The notes under the pieces were generated by a model that ran no database searches, was not told where the DNA came from, and was given only the letters and a program-made list of their open reading frames with translations. This document shows positions 45,731 to 52,948 of a stretch of 64,000 nucleotides of DNA, one piece after another. The stretch is from Janthinobacterium silvisoli (GTDB lineage Bacteria; Pseudomonadota; Gammaproteobacteria; Burkholderiales; Burkholderiaceae_D): positions 1,426,001 through 1,490,000 of the forward strand of contig NZ_JACHCL010000001.1 of assembly GCF_014200725.1 (NCBI RefSeq). Direction: 5' to 3'. A program made the translations under genes and the position numbers. Each line of letters begins with the position of its first letter. Position 1 is the stretch's first letter.

Positions 45731-45790
45731 AATCAGATGCTGGTTTACTACTACGGCAGTACAGACAACAGCACACTTGCAAGCAGCACA

Positions 45791-45866
45791 TTATTCTATT
45801 TCAACAATATCAGCAACACATTCAGATTCGGTCCATTGCACAATCTGTCATCAATATGACTCAATC
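45791..45866 (-). pseudogene. C-terminal fragment of a member-3-like gene
   Basis: On the minus strand this matches the last 22 or so codons of the gene at 46483-46806, including the stop and bases beyond it: the readable end is ECVADIVEIE against ECVADIIEIE in the intact gene. One base is missing a few codons earlier. The fragment is cut off abruptly and joined to the rsuA 5' fragment at about 45864. Confidence 0.75.
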
Positions 45867-46000
45867 GATGACGACATCGCCATCATCGATAAGGGAGCGG
45901 CAATACTTGCGGGTATCAAAGCCCTGCGATTGCAGGATGCGGTCCAGGGATAATTTACTCATCGGCGTGACCTTAACAGATGGCGCCTGCAGCGTGAAGA
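45864..46000 (-). pseudogene. Duplicated 5' fragment of rsuA
   Basis: This is the second copy of 44994-45130. It would encode only residues 1-33 of RsuA (with GFDTR for GFGTR) and then runs into the member-3-like fragment. It is a scar of the rearrangement that placed 45131-45863 next to rsuA. Confidence 0.9.
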
Positions 46001-46049
46001 CGCTCGAGATCGCCGTTACCATCCACTCCATGCCGAGCATCAAACCCGA

Positions 46050-46364
46050 TCAGTCAGCCACAATATAGATAAACTGGCCCTTGCAGTTGGTGTCGCCATC
46101 ATTAATCACAATGCTAAGCTTTTTTCCCGCAACCAGAGACGTCAACAGCGTAGCATAAACGGCCTTATTATTTGCCAGATCAGCCTTGGACCACTCAATA
46201 CGAACGCCGGCAGGACAGGACTTGCTGCCACCATCAAGTGAAAAGAACATCGTACCAGGAAGATAGCTTGCCTCTATAGAGGTCACTCGTCCTACGGCAC
46301 TTTCGAAAGCATATACATTGGATATCGAAAAACATAAAATCAAACAAACAAGCACATTTCTCAT
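46050..46364 (-). CDS. Small secreted two-cysteine protein (array member 2)
   Basis: The product has 104 residues. A signal peptide ends near NVYA-FES. Mature cysteines are at KSCPAG and TNCKGQF, with YATLLTSLVAGKKLSIVI between them, the same layout as members 1, 3 and 5. It starts VGRVTSIEAS like SGKITRIEGV in member 1, so these two are the closest pair. Function unknown. Confidence 0.75.
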   Translation of the reverse strand: MRNVLVCLILCFSISNVYAFESAVGRVTSIEASYLPGTMFFSLDGGSKSCPAGVRIEWSKADLANNKAVYATLLTSLVAGKKLSIVINDGDTNCKGQFIYIVAD

Positions 46365-46482
46365 TTTTCACCCACTCAAAGAATCACAGCTCGTCCGAAC
46401 CAAGTACTGGAGAGCCGCATATAAAAAAACGATCACGTTGCCACCACGGCAGCGCAGTCGACATCATCATGCAAAGTCTAGA

Positions 46483-46806
46483 TTATTCTATTTCTATAAT
46501 ATCAGCAACACATTCAGAATTCGGCCCATTGGTTAACCTGTAATCAATACGACTCAATCTTTTCCCTGACAGCTTTGCAGCCAAGACCTGTCCATACAAC
46601 GCTTTTTTATCAGTTGAAATATAAATACTCGAATAAAGACACTGCGCTTCAAGGTTATCCGACACTCTAAAATAATAATAACTATTTCCTTGAGCACCTA
46701 CATTGCTTACTGTCTGATTAACCGCAGTAAATGCTATCCCTTGAGAAAATGCCACAGCAGATACAGCAGATAGTGACAAAATTAGTGTTGCCTTTAGAAA
46801 ACTCAT
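46483..46806 (-). CDS. Small secreted two-cysteine protein (array member 3)
   Basis: The product has 107 residues from the ATG at 46806, which has GGGAAG just upstream. The signal peptide ends near AVAFS-QGI. Cysteines are at EAQCLYS and SECVADI; the core between is IYISTDKKALYGQVLAAKLS. It is closely related to the broken copy at 47095-47448 and to the fragment at 45791-45866. Function unknown. Confidence 0.75.
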   Translation of the reverse strand: MSFLKATLILSLSAVSAVAFSQGIAFTAVNQTVSNVGAQGNSYYYFRVSDNLEAQCLYSSIYISTDKKALYGQVLAAKLSGKRLSRIDYRLTNGPNSECVADIIEIE

Positions 46807-47094
46807 ATTTCTTCCCATATTAAACATTGCTATAATTATATCTACTATTTAAACCATTTTCACAATATGCATATTAATGCAACTTAAATTACTTTATTTC
46901 GATCCAGGGAGCGATTTTGGAGAGATCGGATTACGGAAATACACTCCCCCCCCTCCGCCGCTCCTTCGCTGGATATTTCCCAAAAATTGAAGGTAGCCGA
47001 AAGCTTGAGCTTCCTTATCAAGCCGCTCATAGCATATCCCTGCATGAAAAATAAGATCACAACCACCGAAGCACCTCAAAAGGAGTACGATATT

Positions 47095-47448
47095 TTGAAA
47101 TCCAATTATTTAAATATCAAAAAATCACCACCTCGCTCAAGGCCGCTGTTTTATTAGCCCTTTCCACACTATCATTTACCGCACATTCCCAAGCGATACA
47201 ATTTGGCATGTCAACAGTGAAAGTCACAACAGTTGGCGTACATGGCGCAATACCCTATTTCAGAATTATGGAATCACTAGAGGCAAAGTGTGCCTATTCA
47301 ATCATCTATATTCCCGCAGAAAAAACTGCTTTATGCACAACTTTTGATGGCAAAGTCAACCACAGGAGGGAAATTAGTCCGATTAAATTACACTCTGACT
47401 AACGGCCCAAATTCAGAATGTCATGCGGACATCATTGAGATGGAATAA
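47095..47448 (+). pseudogene. Frameshifted copy of a member-3-like gene (array member 4)
   Basis: A site AAGGAG precedes a TTG at 47095. The frame must shift once near the A run around 47123 to read the signal peptide (AAVLLALSTLSFTAHSQA), then reads VHGAIPYFRIMESLEAKC, and must shift again near 47360 to read LTNGPNSECHADIIEME. The pieces match member 3 along its length, so this is a decayed paralogue. Bases 46828-47094 and 47449-47632 show nothing I can name. Confidence 0.75.
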
Positions 47449-47632
47449 GGCAGGATTCCAGACGGCGATACCACCATCGATCACTTCACATCAATTGCAG
47501 GGACGTGAATTCCGCTGACAGGTATCAATGGACTGCCCACAGCAGCTACACAATAGCCGGTACGAGCATGGCCATCACAGCCATGCCGGCAGCAGCACCA
47601 GCCACCGGACAATCCCGACTTTCCTGCAACTA

Positions 47633-48025
47633 TTACAGAACCGTCGCAGCGACAAGGCTGCAGCGGCCTGGAATGGCTGCGTGCTGAGGATCATCGCTGA
47701 TGTGCAGCAGCAGCGGCTGCTGCGTCATTTTCGCCGCCGTCAACAATGTAAAAAGACGTTTTTTGGAATCGTCAGCTTCCAAAGTGGTAATGTACACATT
47801 GCTACATGTGAGTCCTGCAGGAAGTGTAAAGCCATCCTTGATTTTCAACTCAAGATTGCCCGCCCGATGCCCCAGCACCGCCTGCTCGATGATCGAAATA
47901 TTCTCGATATATACCGGACCAGTAGCACCCACGGCCGCAGCCGCTGGACTGGATATCGCCATCATTAGCAGCAGACTCAAAAAACGGAATTTCACTGCAG
48001 GCATTCTCATAACTGGTAAAGACAT
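47633..48025 (-). CDS. Small secreted two-cysteine protein (array member 5)
   Basis: The product has 130 residues from the ATG at 48025, with AAGGTGA upstream. The signal peptide ends near SSPAAAA-VGA. Cysteines are at GLTCSNV and GRCSLVA; the shared core is KKRLFTLLTAAKMTQQPLLL. It is GC-richer than members 2 to 4 and the most diverged. Function unknown. Confidence 0.72.
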   Translation of the reverse strand: MSLPVMRMPAVKFRFLSLLLMMAISSPAAAAVGATGPVYIENISIIEQAVLGHRAGNLELKIKDGFTLPAGLTCSNVYITTLEADDSKKRLFTLLTAAKMTQQPLLLHISDDPQHAAIPGRCSLVAATVL

Positions 48026-48427
48026 ATTCACCTTAACTAAAATGGAAGATTTTTACACTCGTCAAGAAAAGTGTCAAATGATTAATTTTATTTGCTCGGT
48101 AAAAATACAGCCTTTTTGTTTTATTTATCTGACAATCAATCGGCGATCATGATCCAGCCCACAACCTTGTTTTACTCTCCTCGAAATTGTGAAGAAAGCC
48201 CCTCCCTTGCCCGCGCCTATGGCCTCGCATCGTTAGCAAGATAGCTGGCATGGCGGCAACGCCAAGCATGCCAAAAAAGATAATTACACAAGTGTCAACG
48301 AAGGCCTGATCAAAGCTTCCTTTGAGATATATCAAGCGCTCGGAATATTGCATAGATAAACTGGAATCTCATTAGGAATCCGCCTAACGACCTTTAGGAA
48401 TAACGGTAGAACCAAGAAGAGCTTCGT
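48026..48427. other. AT-rich spacer with no firm gene
   Basis: A 68-codon frame on the minus strand (48147-48353) would encode one hydrophobic segment (CVIIFFGMLGVAAMPAILL), but it has no ribosome binding site I can see and no recognised relatives. No promoter or terminator is clear. Confidence 0.4.
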
Positions 48428-48775
48428 ATGCACGACATCGACCATATTGCCCTGGAAGGCAGCATCCATGAGATGCGCTTGCGTCTCGCCATCGAACAGA
48501 GCGCAATGCATAAAGTGCGGCAAGCCGTCGCGCGCTGGCGCACTGCTGCGCCGGTACAGCAAAAAGCCGCTCCCCGTACTGAGCACTGCGCTGAGCACTG
48601 CGTGCCTTTGCCCTGCCAGTCCCGATGGCATGACGATGCGCAATGCCATTTCATGTGCTGGCTGGAAGCGGGCGGCTTTACCCAGGAAGAGGCGCGAGAG
48701 AACAGTGCGGCAGCGGAGATCGCGGAAGATCATGCCAGCCCGGCCAACTCCTGCATGCACTGTCCGACCTGAACT
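48428..48775 (+). CDS. Hypothetical cysteine- and histidine-rich protein
   Basis: The product has about 115 residues and I do not recognise it. GAAGAG precedes the ATG. The first 40 residues look helical (LEGSIHEMRLRLAIEQSAMH). The middle and end contain HCAEHCVPLPC, QCHFMCWLEAG and SCMHCP, which could bind a metal. A perfect hairpin lies 29 bases after the stop. A longer frame on the opposite strand has poor composition and I judge it a shadow. Confidence 0.5.
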
Positions 48776-48804
48776 GTCAGCGGTAGCAAAGTTGCCGCAC
48801 AAAA

Positions 48805-48833
48805 GGTAACGGCGGCATTGCGCCGCCGTTACC
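48805..48833. terminator. Perfect 12-bp hairpin
   Basis: GGTAACGGCGGC (48805-48816) pairs perfectly with GCCGCCGTTACC (48822-48833). The AAAA before it gives a short T run on the minus strand, so it may act mainly as a minus-strand terminator or be a 3' hairpin for the plus-strand gene just before it. Confidence 0.6.
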
Positions 48834-49098
48834 AAGCCCCATCGGGACTTTAGTGAGGAATATAAATTCACTCAAAACCGCATCGTCGATGCAGCAAGTA
48901 GTTCCAAGTTCAACTTGGTTCAAGTTCGTACTGACGAATGATTGCCAGCCTTCCGACAACATTTTGTGTTATATCGCCCCTCCCTTGACATGAACTACAG
49001 TGTCAATATAGACCACAGCCTGTCATTTTCAAGACAATTTACCCAGTTTTAGCAAGGGCATCCTTGCTGACGCTATCAGAATGACAGCGTCATTTCCC
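48834..49098. other. Spacer downstream of sppA with small hairpins
   Basis: No gene is supported. It contains a palindrome CCAAGTTCAACTTGG near 48892-48906 and, close to the sppA stop, hairpins AGCAAGG/CCTTGCT (about 49053-49070) and TGACGCT/AGCGTCA (about 49068-49094) that could protect or end the sppA transcript. Confidence 0.4.
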
Positions 49099-50091
49099 TC
49101 ACCGCAACATCGGCTTGACGTCTTGCATGGCGGCCTTCATGGCGCCTGCCCCCAGCGAAGCGCCGAATTTTTTCAGCACGCGCTCAGGCAAACCTTCGCG
49201 CTGCGTGTAATCGACGATATCTTCTGCCTTGACGACATCGCGCGCCACGCTGTCGACCGTGCCAAAATCATCGGCCAAACCCATCTCGACGGCTTTGGCG
49301 CCCGTCCAGAACAGGCCGGAGAACATTTCAGGCGTTTCTTTCAGGCGCTTGCCGCGGCCGGCGCGTACCACGTCGATGAATTGCTGGTGGATTTCATTGA
49401 GCATGCCCTGGGCATAGGCCTTGTGTTTGTCACTCAGGGGGCTGAACGGGTCCATGAAACCCTTGTTTTCGCCGGCCGTCAGCAAACGGCGCTCAATGCC
49501 AACCTTTTCCATGGCGCCCGTAAAACCGAAGCCATCCATCAGCACGCCGATCGAGCCTACCACGCTGGCTTTGTTGACGAAAATCTTGTCGGCAGCGGCA
49601 GCGATGTAATAACCGCCCGAAGCGCACATTTCATCGACCACCACGTACAGCGGCTTGTCTGGATAGCCCTTGCGCAGGCGCTGCATCTCATCGACGATCA
49701 TGCCGGCCTGCACCGGGCTACCGCCCGGACTGTTAATATGCAGCACTACCGCGACGGAACCGCTATCGGAGAAAGCTTTGTCCAGCGCAGGGATCACCAC
49801 GCCTGCCGAACCGCTACCGTCGGCATCGATGGTGCCCGTGATATCGATCAGGGCCGTGTGCCGGCCCAGGGTTTCACTATCGTCCGTATTGTTGTAGTCA
49901 TAAAACACCCACAATGCAAACAGCACCACCAGCAAGCTCGTTACCTTGAAAAACACGCTCCAGCGCCGGTGTGCGCGCTGTTCCTGCAAGGTGGCAAACA
50001 CCAGCTTTTCCAGTACCTCGCGCTCCCAATTGCCGTTGGCGCCAGGGACGGCGGCACCAGAAACCGGCGTGTCATTCGTGTTATCGCTCAT
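49099..50091 (-). CDS. sppA: Signal peptide peptidase SppA (S49 family, short form)
   Basis: The protein has 330 residues. SppA digests signal peptides left in the membrane. One membrane helix (about 45-64) anchors a periplasmic protease domain. The catalytic Ser158 (VDEMCASGGYYIA) and Lys210 (GENKGFMDPF) are both present, as is NSPGGSPVQAG. It is the single-domain form, about half the length of the E. coli enzyme. It is followed upstream on the same strand by the Rieske gene. Confidence 0.92.
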   Translation of the reverse strand: MSDNTNDTPVSGAAVPGANGNWEREVLEKLVFATLQEQRAHRRWSVFFKVTSLLVVLFALWVFYDYNNTDDSETLGRHTALIDITGTIDADGSGSAGVVIPALDKAFSDSGSVAVVLHINSPGGSPVQAGMIVDEMQRLRKGYPDKPLYVVVDEMCASGGYYIAAAADKIFVNKASVVGSIGVLMDGFGFTGAMEKVGIERRLLTAGENKGFMDPFSPLSDKHKAYAQGMLNEIHQQFIDVVRAGRGKRLKETPEMFSGLFWTGAKAVEMGLADDFGTVDSVARDVVKAEDIVDYTQREGLPERVLKKFGASLGAGAMKAAMQDVKPMLR

Positions 50092-50127
50092 AATTCACTT
50101 TGCTCAAATAAAGACCAGCACCAGGCA

Positions 50128-50505
50128 TCAAGCCTGGCGTGGCCTGACATAATCGTCGGGCTTCCAGTACAACTGGCCGTCGCGCTCGGCCACGGAAATC
50201 GGACGCAAACGGCCGCCCTTGCACGGGCCGCCCGCGCACACGCCGCTGTCCGGCACGTAGATGGCGCCATGCGTGGAGCACATCAGGTACAAGCCGCTCG
50301 ATTCGAAAAACTCGCCTTCGGCCCAATCGAGTTCGATCGGTACGTGAGCGCAGCGGTTCAGATAACCATAAGCCTTGCCGTCATAGCGCACGACAAAACC
50401 GGTGGTCGCTTCGCCGCCAGCAGAAACAGGGAAACGCACGCCCTTGCCGCCCTCTTGCACCGCCTCGGCGGCGCAGATCAACATCTCGACAGCACCACTC
50501 ATCAT
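50128..50505 (-). CDS. Rieske [2Fe-2S] domain protein
   Basis: The product has 125 residues and is a single soluble Rieske domain, as in dioxygenase-type ferredoxins. The cluster ligands are Cys52-Ala-His54 (NRCAHVPIELD) and Cys76-x-x-His79 (LMCSTHGAIY). No oxygenase is nearby; the partner is unknown. The ATG at 50505 overlaps the phosphatase stop by 4 bases, so the two are coupled, an arrangement with rluC, gph-like and sppA seen in other betaproteobacteria. Confidence 0.9.
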   Translation of the reverse strand: MMSGAVEMLICAAEAVQEGGKGVRFPVSAGGEATTGFVVRYDGKAYGYLNRCAHVPIELDWAEGEFFESSGLYLMCSTHGAIYVPDSGVCAGGPCKGGRLRPISVAERDGQLYWKPDDYVRPRQA

Positions 50506-51161
50506 GCGTTCTCGTTCAACCATTGATGCAGGTCTGCCACGCTGGCAGCCGAATACAAGGGATTGCAAGTTTGCAATTGCGCTACCGGATGGGCGCCGTA
50601 CTCCACTGCAATACCCGCTGCGCCCGCATTGTTGGCCATCAGCAGGTCGTGGCTAGTATCGCCGATCATCACGGTACGGCGGATATCCTGCCCCAATTCA
50701 CGCGTCAATTCCTGCAACATGGCGGGGTGCGGCTTGGAAAACGTTTCATCGGCACAACGTGTTGCATCAAACAAGGACAATAATTTGACGGCATTCAGTG
50801 AACGGTTCAATCCGACGCGGCTCTTGCCGGTGGCGACGGCCAGGAAATACGCTTGCTGCGACAGATCTTCCAGCATTTCATGTACACCGGGAAACAAGCT
50901 CAGCTGATGATCGCTCGACAGATAGTGGTAGCGATAGCGTTCCGCCATGCGCGCATGGTATTTCGGCTCGACATCGGGCATCACTGCCTGCATGGCTTCC
51001 TGCAAGCCCAGGCCGATCACATGCGACGCCAGCAAGTCGCCAGGGACCGGCAAGCCCAGGTCTTTGGCGGCAGCCTGGATACATTGCACGATAGTGGAGG
51101 TACTATCCATCAAAGTACCGTCCCAATCGAAGACGATCAGATCAAATTGCTTTCTTGCCAT
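50502..51161 (-). CDS. HAD-family hydrolase (phosphoglycolate phosphatase-like)
   Basis: The protein has 219 residues. The HAD nucleophile motif is FDWDGTLMDS (Asp12, Asp14), motif II is AVATGKSRVG and motif IV is VMIGDTSHDLLMANNAGAA. The cap is the small helical type of Gph-like enzymes. The substrate may be phosphoglycolate or another small phosphate ester. Located between rluC and the Rieske gene on the same strand. Confidence 0.88.
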   Translation of the reverse strand: MARKQFDLIVFDWDGTLMDSTSTIVQCIQAAAKDLGLPVPGDLLASHVIGLGLQEAMQAVMPDVEPKYHARMAERYRYHYLSSDHQLSLFPGVHEMLEDLSQQAYFLAVATGKSRVGLNRSLNAVKLLSLFDATRCADETFSKPHPAMLQELTRELGQDIRRTVMIGDTSHDLLMANNAGAAGIAVEYGAHPVAQLQTCNPLYSAASVADLHQWLNENA

Positions 51162-51263
51162 GTTTCCCGACGGTACAGACGCCGGCTCCTTGAGTGGTGA
51201 GCGATGGCACAGACTACCTTGTGAGTAGTTAGTTGCGCCATCGCGGTGTGAGTGTTTAACGCG

Positions 51264-52259
51264 CTAACGGCTAGTCACGGCCAGCGGTTTGCCCAAGCTT
51301 ACCAAGAAACGCTCGCATTCGGCGGCCAGCGGGGCCTTCAAGGTCATCGTCTTGCCCGTTTCCGGATGGGTAAACGTAATTTGATGGGCGTGCAGGAACA
51401 TGCGCTTGAGGGCGCCGCGCGTGCTGTCGGCTTTCAACAAAGCGCGGTTGAGGGCAAAATCGCCGTATTTATCGTCACCAGCGATGGGGAAGCCCGACGA
51501 AGACAAATGCACGCGGATCTGGTGCGTGCGGCCGGTTTTCAATTCAGCTTCCAGCAAGGCGAAGTTGTTATATTTATACAACAACGAAAATACCGTGTGC
51601 GATGGCAAGCCATCGGCTTGCACCGCCACCCGGCGCTCGCCTTCTGCCGTCGTATATTTATGCAAAGGCAACTTCACATGTTGGCGCGCATTCTTCCAGT
51701 CGCCCGCCACCATGACCAGGTAGCGCTTGTCGGTCAGACCGTCGCGCATCTGCTCATGCAAGTTGGTCAGGGCAGAACGTTTTTTTGCCAATAACAACAG
51801 GCCGGAGGTGTCGCGGTCCAGGCGGTGCACCAGTTCCAAAAACTTGGCGTCCGGACGCGAAGCGCGCAATTGCTCGATTACCCCGAACGAGACGCCCGAG
51901 CCGCCATGCACGGCCACGCCAGCCGGCTTGTCGATGACGAGCAGCTGCGCATCTTCATAGATGATGGCAAATTCGGCGGCAGGCGCGCCGGTAGCGGCTT
52001 TTTCAGCCACGCGCACCGGCGGAATGCGCACCACGTCGCCGGCGGCAAGACGGTACAACTGATCAATACGGCCCTTGTTAACGCGCACTTCACCCGATCG
52101 CAAGATCCGGTAAATGTGGCTTTTAGGCACTCCCTTGCACACTCTTAATAAGTAGTTGTCGATGCGCTGGCCAGCTTCTTCTTCAGCGATCGTGACGAAT
52201 TGGGCTTGCGGCTGAACCGGGGGTGTTGAAGGGGGAACAACATCATTTTGACTCTTCAT
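51264..52259 (-). CDS. rluC: 23S rRNA pseudouridine synthase RluC
   Basis: The protein has 331 residues. It makes pseudouridines in 23S rRNA (positions 955, 2504 and 2580 in E. coli). An S4 domain (about 30-90) precedes the RluA-family catalytic domain with HRLDRDTSGLLLLAK (Asp148). Divergence from rne is the typical order for RluC. Confidence 0.92.
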   Translation of the reverse strand: MKSQNDVVPPSTPPVQPQAQFVTIAEEEAGQRIDNYLLRVCKGVPKSHIYRILRSGEVRVNKGRIDQLYRLAAGDVVRIPPVRVAEKAATGAPAAEFAIIYEDAQLLVIDKPAGVAVHGGSGVSFGVIEQLRASRPDAKFLELVHRLDRDTSGLLLLAKKRSALTNLHEQMRDGLTDKRYLVMVAGDWKNARQHVKLPLHKYTTAEGERRVAVQADGLPSHTVFSLLYKYNNFALLEAELKTGRTHQIRVHLSSSGFPIAGDDKYGDFALNRALLKADSTRGALKRMFLHAHQITFTHPETGKTMTLKAPLAAECERFLVSLGKPLAVTSR

Positions 52260-52948
52260 TTACTATGTCTTCCCAGAAATCTCTCTAAGTCCTTCATTTT
52301 GAATATATAATTGTTTTTGCTGCGGCCCTGGCTGCTGCTGGTGTAAGAATAAAAGCACATTTTACACAGGGGCGTCTCCACCGGCCTCGCCAAATTGCAA
52401 ATTCGGTGGAAAAAAATGTATATGCACCGTCCCTGCGCGAATCAAGGTTGCACCGTAGTTGTAATCGGATAAGGCGTACGGATGCTGAAGAGAGTGTATT
52501 GGATTGTAAGGATAAGTACCCGTTAGCGCGACTTATCAAGTCGGGCTCGTGGGTTGATGAAGTTGATAACGCTTGCCGTTTTCGCCAAACCCCGTATGCG
52601 GCCACCTGAGGTTGTCGATGAATAGGCTGAGGCCAAGCCTCGCCATCGCGATCCCTGTAATGAGCCTGCTGACGATTTGGCTCTGAATTTGCTGTCCGCT
52701 TGCATTCTCTGCCCCCGACACATACTCGGGCTGTATCAGATGAGTTGCAAGTGCGCTGTGCACTCGGCATGACGATCGACCTCACCGCGCCTGTTGCGGC
52801 CGTAACGTACGTACTTTAGTACGCGTTATTGTTCCGCACGCTTAGGCATTTCCCCCGCCTACACTCCCGTTCTCGCATATATCCCTGTACTTTGGCTGCT
52901 TCCTAGGGAGCGGCCTCGAGATGGCCTACGGGTCGCGGAGTTATAAAA
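52260..52948 (+). promoter_or_regulatory. rluC-rne divergent region and long structured rne leader
   Basis: These 689 bases hold no convincing gene. Several perfect hairpins follow one another: CGACTT/AAGTCG (52529-52543), GAGGC/GCCTC (52629-52641), AGTGC/GCACT (52750-52764) and a double stem TAACG/CGTTA with GTACT/AGTAC inside (52803-52828). Long, folded rne leaders are known in enterobacteria, where RNase E cleaves its own mRNA to control its level. The same feedback is inferred here. A TATAAT at 52306-52311 may belong to one of the promoters. The site GGAG lies just before the rne ATG. Confidence 0.6.

Noticed and set aside
46884..47079. Two overlapping short frames of about 60 codons on the minus strand
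   Set aside because: No ribosome binding site, no signal peptide and no likeness to the neighbouring small secreted proteins.
48332..48871. A 179-codon frame on the minus strand
   Set aside because: Its composition is Arg/Ser/Cys-rich without domain signal, and it overlaps the better plus-strand gene and a hairpin; it looks like a shadow.
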